A stretch of 64,000 nt of DNA from Prostheceraeus crozeri. Taxonomy: Eukaryota; Platyhelminthes; Polycladida; Euryleptidae. Below are positions 58,534-64,000 of the stretch, one piece after another (positions within the stretch are counted from its first letter, which is position 1; each line of letters opens with the position of its first letter). Below the pieces are notes generated by a model. The model saw nothing but the letters and a program-made list of their open reading frames with translations. It did no database searches and had not been told where the DNA came from. The translations under genes were made by a program, and so were the position numbers. Location of the stretch: positions 334,144 to 398,143 of the forward strand of contig CAJQUW010000906.1 in the NCBI GenBank assembly GCA_907163375.1. The letters are read 5' to 3'.

Positions 58534-59222
58534 GTTCTTATTCTCGCATGATTGTTATTCCTCAGGATGAATATGTACAATTGACTGCCATGCAGCAAGT
58601 AAAGCAACCTCTTGCAAATCAAATGTATAGGAAAGAAATAGATTATCAGCAAAATGTTCACATCAAAGATCCACATCGTGCTGTATTATTACAATCGGAA
58701 ACTGTTGAGCAATTGAAAAACTTGAAGAATAAGATGCGTGACTCTGTATCGACTGCTACACCTTTAGCATCTCGCGCACATGCCATATCTCTTTTCAACA
58801 GTATTGAACCCCATCTCAATGTAAATGATAGAGGAGAAATCATTACAGATGAAAATAAAGTGATTGATGCTTCACGTTATGAAGACTTGATTCAGTATGC
58901 GACACGTAGAAAGCGCCGTCAGGACTATGTTCCACCTGGTTGGTCATACTTTCTTAAACTATTGAAAAAGCATAATGTGCCAAAATTTGCTTTGAATAAT
59001 GAGACATTGAAAGAACTTGATTCAACAGTGGCTACTGCTCCAATGCTTCAGGCGATGAAAATGCCAACAAATTGGTTTAAGACGTCACCTGCTACATCCC
59101 CTCCCACACTCACTAAGCAAACAAGAGGAAGAACTCGACGTAGATCTACATCACCACTAAAACTAGTAAAAGGAAAACGTAAAACAGCTCCTCCCAGGAA
59201 ATATATGTTCTCAGACTATTAA
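58530..59222 (+). CDS. Conserved Polinton protein downstream of the ATPase
   Basis: 230 codons. The start overlaps the ATPase stop, so the two are probably co-translated. It has a short start typical of its family (MIVIPQDEYVQL), a helical middle, the block RKRRQDYVPPGWSYFLKLL, and a Pro/Thr/Arg/Lys-rich disordered tail. Similar proteins sit between ATPase and integrase or capsid genes in F54H12.2-type Mavericks. No catalytic motif is seen. A virion or DNA-binding role is inferred from the position and basic tail. Confidence 0.6.
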   Translation: MSSYSRMIVIPQDEYVQLTAMQQVKQPLANQMYRKEIDYQQNVHIKDPHRAVLLQSETVEQLKNLKNKMRDSVSTATPLASRAHAISLFNSIEPHLNVNDRGEIITDENKVIDASRYEDLIQYATRRKRRQDYVPPGWSYFLKLLKKHNVPKFALNNETLKELDSTVATAPMLQAMKMPTNWFKTSPATSPPTLTKQTRGRTRRRSTSPLKLVKGKRKTAPPRKYMFSDY

Positions 59223-59223
59223 T

Positions 59224-59439
59224 ATGAAGCAGATGTGTTGCTTGCCATGTAATGAGCCGCCAGAGGTGAATGTCGTTGTCACTTGCACTTGCTGCGCCAG
59301 CTCTCATAATGAAACCCCTAAGCAATGTGAACACGATCGCAAAACCGCTAAAGCTAAATGCTGCAGTTGTTGTAAAAGTAGAAAGGCAAGAAAACAAAAA
59401 GATGAGAAGGAGGAAAAAGAGTCAGTCGTCATCGACTGA
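59224..59439 (+). CDS. Cysteine-rich small protein
   Basis: 71 codons beginning one base after the stop of the gene before it. It has 11 Cys in clusters (MCCLPC, CTCCASS, CCSCCKS) plus His, then a Lys/Glu tail. It probably binds zinc, but the pattern fits no family I know. It overlaps the integrase start (59402) in another frame. Confidence 0.5.
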   Translation: MKQMCCLPCNEPPEVNVVVTCTCCASSHNETPKQCEHDRKTAKAKCCSCCKSRKARKQKDEKEEKESVVID

Positions 59440-60487
59440 ACGTTTGAAGTCAATCTATTATGATGTAAAACATCCGGCAGGATTTGCATCTATCAAGAAA
59501 TTATCAAAAGCGAGTGGTCTTCCACAATCACAAGTGAAACGATGGTTAAAGGGTCAGGCTACCTATACACTCCACAAACAAGCGAAAAAGAAGTACCGCA
59601 CCCGCCATTATATTGTTCATGACATCGATGAACAGTGGCAAGCAGATTTGTGCGATGTCGCCTCCATTTCAAAACATAACTCGGCAATAATTTTATTTTA
59701 ACCGTCATTGATATTTTCTCGAGTTATGCGTGGGCTCAACCTTTAAAAACTAAAGAAGGGAAAGGAGTAGCAAAAGCATTCCAAACAATTTTTCGAGAAG
59801 GTCGCATTCCAAAAAGAATTCAGAGTGATCAAGGAAAAGAGTTCGAAAATCAGCATGTTAGAAGATTATTTGAGAGGCATGACATTGAGTTGTTTAGTGT
59901 AAAGAGTGCTTATAAAGCTGCACTCGTTGAACGTTTTAATCGCACATTAAAAAATCGCTTGTGGCAACATTTTACTGCCAACTTGACACAAAATTGGACA
60001 AAGGTTCTACAAGATACACTCCATGCCTACAATCATTCTATCCATCGTTCTATTGGACTCAGACCAGTAGATGTAAATGCTGACAATGTAGATAAAGTGC
60101 GCGAATCATTCCAACGTAAACGCACTCATGTGAAAAGTGATGTGAAAATTGGTGATAAAGTTCGTATCTCAAAAGTGAAGAGTGTCTTTGCTAAAGGGTA
60201 CCTTCCGAATTGGACAGAGGAGGTATTTACAGTATCAAGGATTAATCAAAAAGACTCCGACCACCTACAAGTTGAAAGATTACGATAATGAAGAAATTGA
60301 GGGTAGCTTTTACCGCGATGAGATTGAGGTAGTCACTGAAAGTGAAACATATTTGGTAGAGAAAATCATTCGATGTAAAAAACGGCAAGGTGAAGAATGG
60401 TGTCTTGTTAAATGGACTGGTTATCCTTCAAGTATGAACTCTTGGATGCGTCGTGCCGACATCTTTCATCTAAGTGATCGACAGTGA
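59402..60487 (+). pseudogene. Polinton integrase (DDE core plus chromodomain), two frameshifts
   Basis: I chose the ATG at 59402 because upstream codons overlap the Cys-rich gene. In order: a basic N-terminus; YYDVKHPAGFASIKKLSKASG and a helix-turn-helix-like part; catalytic core QWQADLCDV (first Asp), IQSDQGKEF (second Asp) and ALVERFNRT (Glu); an SH3-like basic segment; and a chromodomain near 60350-60470 (ETYLVEKII...EEWCLVKWTGYP). One-base shifts occur near 59683 and in the A-run near 60253. All three catalytic acidic residues survive. Integrase inserts the element by cutting its ends, and the chromodomain may target histone marks. The breaks suggest a dead copy unless they are sequencing errors. 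Confidence 0.9.
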
Positions 60488-60528
60488 TTCATGCAAAGTT
60501 GTAACTAACAATGTTTAGGGTTTGAGCT

Positions 60529-60984
60529 ATGAATCCAACTGCCTCATTTTATTCACGACCCTCCTATGTAAGTGGTGGAGGACAAATTTGCATCGGCGCT
60601 CGCCGCCAACGTGGAGGTAGCATACTTGGTGCACTGAAATCTGTTGTAGCACCTCTCATATCCAATGTCGGTAGATCTTTAAAACGAAATGTTTTAAGTA
60701 ATGCCGTTGGCTTTGCTGGTGATGTTGCTAGTGATCTTTCCAGAGGAAGAAGTTTTAAGAGCAGTTTGTTGAATCGTGGGAAGGAACGCGGTTTAAAAAC
60801 ATTGAAGCAGACCTTTCCTAGTGTTACTCAAGGAAAGAAATCACCTAAACGAATGAATAAAGGAAGGAGGAAATATCGCGGAGCTAGTAAGGTGCGATCT
60901 TCAGTCAAAAGGCATTCACGCAAACGTCGCAGAGGCTCTAATCATTCATCAGGCGCTAAACGACGACGCTGCTATAACTTCTAA
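60529..60984 (+). CDS. pVI/pX-like basic virion protein
   Basis: 151 codons. After a short N-terminus there is a Gly-Gly (RRQRGGSIL) followed by an amphipathic helix (LGALKSVVAPLISNVG), then increasingly Lys/Arg/Ser-rich sequence ending RRRGSNHSSGAKRRRCYNF. Adenovirus pVI and core proteins share this plan: a protease-cleavable lead, a membrane-active helix and a DNA-binding tail. The position just before capsid and protease fits. It ends 2 bp before the capsid ATG. Confidence 0.65.
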   Translation: MNPTASFYSRPSYVSGGGQICIGARRQRGGSILGALKSVVAPLISNVGRSLKRNVLSNAVGFAGDVASDLSRGRSFKSSLLNRGKERGLKTLKQTFPSVTQGKKSPKRMNKGRRKYRGASKVRSSVKRHSRKRRRGSNHSSGAKRRRCYNF

Positions 60985-60986
60985 TC

Positions 60987-62270
60987 ATGGAGTGTAAAAC
61001 TTCCGGTTTTTGTTTGTTTGATCAACAAGTCATACAGACAGATATTCTTAGTTCAAGTATTGTAGATTATCATCCTCGAACAGCTGAGAATGCTGGCCCC
61101 ATTGAATTTGTTATTCCTGGTGGTAGTGATGACTACATAGATTTGAGTTATGCGATGCTTGATTTGAGGTTTAGAATTCAGCAAGCAGATGGAACTGCTA
61201 TTGACGATGCACATAAAGTTGGGCTGAACAATTTACCATTGACTACATTACTTCGTGATGTTTCTCTAACGATTGGAGAGCAGCAGGTGGAAGGTGGTCA
61301 AAGCGATTATCCCTATAAATCATATTTCAATCATGTATCACAGTTTCATCCAGCAGCACAAAAAAGTCATTTGGAAGCCATGGGGTGGTATAGAGATGAA
61401 GCAGGAAAATTTGATGTTGAAACAAACAGTGGCTTTGTAAAGCGATCTGCTATGATTAAAGATAGTAGAGTATGTCAGCTATATGGTCCGCTGAATTTAG
61501 ACTTCTTTAGACAGTCAAAGTTTTTACTCTGTAATACCAGCATGCGACTCAAGCTGACATTGAATAAGCCTGAATTTGCGCTGAATGCATTTGCTAAAGT
61601 TGACAATTTTAGAATTCATGTGGAAGATATTTCACTTTACATTCGTCGAGTAGTACGGAATCCAAGTGTCATTAGAGGACATGCTGAAGGTCTTAACCGC
61701 CAAAATGCAATTTACCCCGTTCAGCATACAAAGCTTCTCACCTTTACAATTCCGAAAGATCAAAAGAGTTTCATGAAAGATGGCCTCTTTCCATCGGAAG
61801 CACCGAAGCTCCTCATGGTGGCAATGGTTGAAAATGATGCATTTAATGGTAATATAAAGAAGAATCCTTTCAATTTTAAACACAATCAGTTAAGTGAAAT
61901 TGCTTTACGTGTAAATGCTGTGGGTCATCCTGGTCCACCCTACAAACCAGATTTTGCTTCGGATCAATTTATGCGCAGTTATGTTGATTTTATGGATGTC
62001 TTTGGCTTTTACAATACGGATGACACCAACGGACTTACTATGAAAGAGTTTAAGAGTGGATATACTATTTATGCATTTGCATTTGATTTGACTGCTGACA
62101 GCGATATTAGTGCACCCTATCGTCAAGCGAACGTGCCTCATAATATTCGTTTGGATTTGACGTTCAAAAGAACACTACCTGAGACGATTAATGTATTAAT
62201 TTATGCAGTCTTCGATTCAAATATTGAAATTACAAAGTATCGTGACGTGATTCTTCAGTATAATCGTTAA
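60987..62270 (+). CDS. Polinton capsid protein (F54H12.2-like, probably major capsid)
   Basis: 427 intact codons. The N-terminal block PIEFVIPGGSDDYIDLSYAM and the YPYKSYFNHVSQFHPAAQ region are hallmarks of the protein usually annotated F54H12.2-like, found in animal Mavericks beside ATPase and protease genes. The beta-rich composition fits a jelly-roll fold, and the length is enough for a compact double jelly-roll. Whether it is the major (hexon-like) or minor (penton-like) capsid cannot be settled without structure prediction. No other candidate for the major capsid is visible. The stop TAA shares its last A with the protease ATG. Confidence 0.8.
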   Translation: MECKTSGFCLFDQQVIQTDILSSSIVDYHPRTAENAGPIEFVIPGGSDDYIDLSYAMLDLRFRIQQADGTAIDDAHKVGLNNLPLTTLLRDVSLTIGEQQVEGGQSDYPYKSYFNHVSQFHPAAQKSHLEAMGWYRDEAGKFDVETNSGFVKRSAMIKDSRVCQLYGPLNLDFFRQSKFLLCNTSMRLKLTLNKPEFALNAFAKVDNFRIHVEDISLYIRRVVRNPSVIRGHAEGLNRQNAIYPVQHTKLLTFTIPKDQKSFMKDGLFPSEAPKLLMVAMVENDAFNGNIKKNPFNFKHNQLSEIALRVNAVGHPGPPYKPDFASDQFMRSYVDFMDVFGFYNTDDTNGLTMKEFKSGYTIYAFAFDLTADSDISAPYRQANVPHNIRLDLTFKRTLPETINVLIYAVFDSNIEITKYRDVILQYNR

Positions 62271-62731
62271 TGAGTTGGTTGACTGCTGACGATATTAAAA
62301 CTAAAGTGCAGCGTAATGCAGACGAAGCGACGTTGAAAGCTTTCGATAATGTCTATTCACTCGATACCTTACCACCCGCAGTAAATCACTATCCCATCTT
62401 TATTGTGCTAAACACTCATTCGCAGAATTTAGGCGGTGAGCATTGGAAAGCGATCTTTATTGGAGAAGACCGACGTGGTGAACTATTTGACTCTCTTGCT
62501 CAACCTCCAAATATACCAACACAGCAGTGGTTGAGAAAACATGCGCGTCAATATCAGCGAAATGAACGCATACTACAACATCCACTTTCATCAACGTGTG
62601 GTGCTTTTGTACTGTACTTCATCTTAAAACGTTTACATGTATCTCGATTTGTATCTGTTATTCAAAACTTTTCATGTAATCCATCCTCTAATGAAAAAAT
62701 GATTTGTAAGTTCTATCATGATTTGAAATAA
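62270..62731 (+). CDS. Adenain-like cysteine protease
   Basis: 153 codons. Catalytic residues are in the adenain order: H58 in GEHWKAIF, D74 in ELFDSL, Q103 (oxyanion hole) in LQHPLSSTCG and nucleophile C110 in STCGAFVLYF. The length is somewhat below the roughly 200 residues of adenovirus protease. It is expected to mature capsid and core proteins. It starts on the last base of the capsid stop. Its own stop lies within AAATAAAA (62727-62734), a polyadenylation signal for the rightward block. Confidence 0.92.
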   Translation: MSWLTADDIKTKVQRNADEATLKAFDNVYSLDTLPPAVNHYPIFIVLNTHSQNLGGEHWKAIFIGEDRRGELFDSLAQPPNIPTQQWLRKHARQYQRNERILQHPLSSTCGAFVLYFILKRLHVSRFVSVIQNFSCNPSSNEKMICKFYHDLK

Positions 62732-62768
62732 AAACATCATGTTGGAAAAATTGTTTTTTATTTTATTA
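62727..62768. terminator. Convergent polyadenylation signals
   Basis: AATAAA at 62728-62733 on the plus strand, and on the minus strand AATAAAATAAAA across 62756-62767, sit between the two converging gene blocks, whose stop codons are only about 26 bp apart. Each block would end just past the other's last codons. Confidence 0.65.
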
Positions 62769-63303
62769 TCCGCTGGATACGTACATACTCGATGAGATAG
62801 TCTAGGATCACATTTGCTTGTACATGAGATTTTAGTCCAGTAATGATCATTTTACTATTATGAAAGATTGCCACATGTACAGGTAACCAACAACTAATGA
62901 GAGCTGCAGGAAAAAGTTCGGGTTCATAACACAAATTGTAACTGCTGGTACGAATCTTCAAAAACGATACATCTTCACTCAATTGAGTAGAGATCACCAT
63001 ATTGTCCACAGTCAGATTCGACATCACACACGTCTCCCTCTTCCATATCCGACGTAGTAGTCTTTGTAGCTCTAAGCGCATTGACTGCGCCGATGAATGA
63101 GAAAGGGCGCCGAGAATCTGTACAGTCCCATTTGGGAAGAGTTGAAGATTCCGTGAATTGTTCATCTTCACCACTAACATTTGAGGACGGCCCGGGTAAT
63201 ACTTGCTGTTTGGAAGGTGTTGGTGTAATGTTGTGAGATCGATTTTGGTGTAGAGTCTGAAGCGACGGAGAATGTTGACGATGGTGTAGCGATGGCGCTT
63301 CAT
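62758..63303 (-). CDS. TATA-binding-protein-like protein
   Basis: I chose the ATG at 63303 (A at -3) because it gives 181 residues, the size of the TBP core; the frame is open further upstream to 63447. Two repeats are visible. Repeat 1 (about 7-87) has the beta-strand and turn pattern TKIDL...NSKYYPGRPQMLVVKM (32-47) and FPNGTVQILGALS (56-68). Repeat 2 (about 96-175) has SSYNLCYEPELFPAALI (120-136) and NSKMIITGLKS (149-159). These align over their length with the N- and C-repeats of eukaryotic TBP, including SSYEPELFPGLI-type and SGKVVLTGAK-type blocks. TBP binds TATA boxes and nucleates preinitiation complexes. A role in transcribing the element's own TATA promoters is inferred. Confidence 0.75.
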   Translation of the reverse strand: MKRHRYTIVNILRRFRLYTKIDLTTLHQHLPNSKYYPGRPQMLVVKMNNSRNLQLFPNGTVQILGALSHSSAQSMRLELQRLLRRIWKRETCVMSNLTVDNMVISTQLSEDVSFLKIRTSSYNLCYEPELFPAALISCWLPVHVAIFHNSKMIITGLKSHVQANVILDYLIEYVRIQRIIK

Positions 63304-63625
63304 GATGAAAAAATGAGTAAATTGAGCGATGTACCTTCCTTTTATACTTCTCCCAACTACCTTGATGAAATGTGAAGTTAGTATGGAGTTGGGAATGATA
63401 GAGTTGAATTCGCCGTTTGTTGACGCGCAACCAGATGCGATTTCCAATACGTGAATGTCTTTTCATATAGAAGTATTTCAAATCCTTCATAATATGATGT
63501 AGAGATTGAAAATGACGATAAGATAAAGCAAACTCTCTTCTCACATTTCCAGTTGAATCTTTGAAATAGACGTTTCGATCATGATCCGTTTCAATACGTT
63601 GTAGGGAATCTAATTTCCAACTCAA
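62975..63625 (-). CDS. PC4-like protein A, start disrupted, 3' end overlapping TBP-like gene
   Basis: The first 108 residues (63625-63302) hold two copies of a strand-turn-strand-helix unit: NVYFKDSTGNVRREFALSYRHFQSLHHIMKDL and IWLRV...IQLYHS...FTFHQGSWEKYKRKV (split here for length). The pattern, alternating strands then L/I-S/T-L...W/F..L in a helix, resembles the ssDNA-binding domain of the transcription coactivator PC4/p15. No ATG is in frame: an in-frame stop lies upstream of the TTG at 63623-63625, while ATGACTACCACGCAC (63641-63627) is one base out of phase. The frame stays open another 108 codons antisense-shifted through the TBP-like gene, with low-complexity Ser/His/Gln sequence that is probably not coding. 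Confidence 0.45.
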   Translation of the reverse strand: MSWKLDSLQRIETDHDRNVYFKDSTGNVRREFALSYRHFQSLHHIMKDLKYFYMKRHSRIGNRIWLRVNKRRIQLYHSQLHTNFTFHQGSWEKYKRKVHRSIYSFFHHEAPSLHHRQHSPSLQTLHQNRSHNITPTPSKQQVLPGPSSNVSGEDEQFTESSTLPKWDCTDSRRPFSFIGAVNALRATKTTTSDMEEGDVCDVESDCGQYGDLYSIE

Positions 63626-63647
63626 GGTGCGTGGTAGTCATGTCTGA

Positions 63648-64000
63648 TTAAGATTTGCATAGTAGGGCGATGAACTCACGACGAATAAATGTCATGATGG
63701 AGCGATGTATGTATCTTCTATACTTCTCCCAATTGTATTTGCGAAATGAGAAACAGTTTGCGGAATGAGAATGGCAGATTTGAATTTCATTTCTGTAATG
63801 TTGAAGCCAAACTTGATCACCCAAGGAGATGATTCTTAATGTTTCAAAATATTCCAAATCCCTCATGATATCATTGAGGTTGACAAATTGTCGCCATGTT
63901 AATGTAATACCTCTTGATGTATGACCATGAGAATTTTTGAAATGTACGTTTCCATCACGATCAACTCTGATATATTGTAGAGAGACCAAAATCCAAGTCT
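63648..64000 (-). CDS. PC4-like protein B, 5' end outside window
   Basis: About 117 codons, open to the window edge. It is clearly paralogous to protein A from its first visible residues (TWILVSLQYIRVDRDGN against SWKLDSLQRIETDHDRN) to the end (YIHRSI against KVHRSI), and has the same two-unit layout. It ends at 63648, 23 bp before the other paralogue's TTG. Tandem duplication and shared spacing mean a duplicated gene. The PC4 relationship rests on secondary-structure pattern and weak sequence similarity. Confidence 0.5.
   Translation of the reverse strand, partial: TWILVSLQYIRVDRDGNVHFKNSHGHTSRGITLTWRQFVNLNDIMRDLEYFETLRIISLGDQVWLQHYRNEIQICHSHSANCFSFRKYNWEKYRRYIHRSIMTFIRREFIALLCKS

Larger units (their letters stand above)
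53843..64000. mobile_element. Polinton/Maverick (adintovirus-like) element, right end outside window
   Basis: The defining set is present: packaging ATPase, adenain-type protease, capsid protein, retroviral-type integrase with chromodomain, and small conserved Polinton proteins, tightly packed with ATGA-type overlaps. One block runs rightwards from 55129 to 62731 and a convergent block runs leftwards from beyond 64000 to 62758. The left boundary is uncertain. Repeats fill 53876-54970, and AGTAGTAATA at 53843 would suit the usual AG terminus, but the opposite end is not available for comparison. The B-family DNA polymerase expected in Polintons must lie to the right or be missing. At least the integrase is frameshifted, so this copy may be dead. 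Confidence 0.9.

Noticed and set aside
62975-63301. Low-complexity extension of PC4-like protein A as a real C-terminal domain
   Set aside because: It is read out of frame through the TBP-like gene, lacks domain character and is absent from the paralogue B, which stops soon after the shared region; kept only as a low-weight finding.

Overview
The window is animal genomic DNA made almost entirely of transposable elements, with one large virus-like element at the right end. Eukaryotic signs are an intron with GT/AG borders, CCAAT/TATA promoter elements, AATAAA signals, non-LTR and LTR retrotransposons, and a Penelope-like fragment with a GIY-YIG nuclease. The element mix (Polinton/Maverick, hAT, piggyBac, mariner, Ty3/Gypsy, CR1/Jockey-type LINEs, Penelope) and the frequent ACATGTA and AGGCCTA words suggest a marine invertebrate, perhaps an echinoderm or another ambulacrarian, but no host gene fixes the species. 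The only possible host-type coding remnant is a damaged THAP-domain ORF at 21.1-21.6 kb.

Layout. 1-7.3 kb: no recognisable gene, diverged tandem repeats, a tight hairpin at 59-105. 7.3-11.3 kb: two 1293-bp inverted arms, apparently identical, around a 1.4-kb spacer that holds a small MITE-like element. 15.8-18.7 kb: two related non-autonomous hAT elements, each with its own 8-bp target duplication. 19.1-19.8 kb: Penelope-like 3' fragment. 21.1-21.6 kb: THAP remnant. 23.1-25.4 kb: decayed piggyBac transposase. 26.8-27.9 kb: short piggyBac with intact ends and TTAA duplications. 31.1-31.4 kb: LINE fragment. 32.2-38.6 kb: a mariner-type element with 174-bp terminal repeats, split by a young Ty3/Gypsy retrotransposon (224-bp LTRs differing at one base, 5-bp duplication CATAC, intact 1221-residue pol). 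39.1-43.0 kb: three hAT-type elements, one nested in another. 43.1-51.5 kb: four LINE copies of one broad family, one nested in another and one nearly complete with two ORFs.

54-64 kb: a Polinton/Maverick (adintovirus-like) element running off the right edge. Its rightward gene block encodes, in order: an unknown 235-residue protein whose coding sequence starts with an ATG followed at once by an intron; a RING-like zinc protein; a DnaQ-like (DEDDh) exonuclease; a polymerase-N-domain-like ORF; a membrane RING protein; a small basic protein; the packaging ATPase; a conserved structural-type protein; a Cys-rich protein; a retroviral-type integrase with chromodomain (two frameshifts); a pVI/pX-like basic protein; a capsid protein; and an adenain-like protease. 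A convergent block on the minus strand encodes a protein with both repeats of TATA-binding protein (TBP) and two tandem paralogues that look like PC4/p15 single-stranded-DNA-binding coactivators. The B-family DNA polymerase and the right terminus are not in the window.

The most unusual observation is the pairing of a TBP-like gene with PC4-like genes in a Polinton whose left promoter has two CCAAT boxes and a perfect TATA box. The element may carry its own transcription-initiation factors, alongside ATPase, protease and capsid genes for virion assembly and an integrase for insertion.
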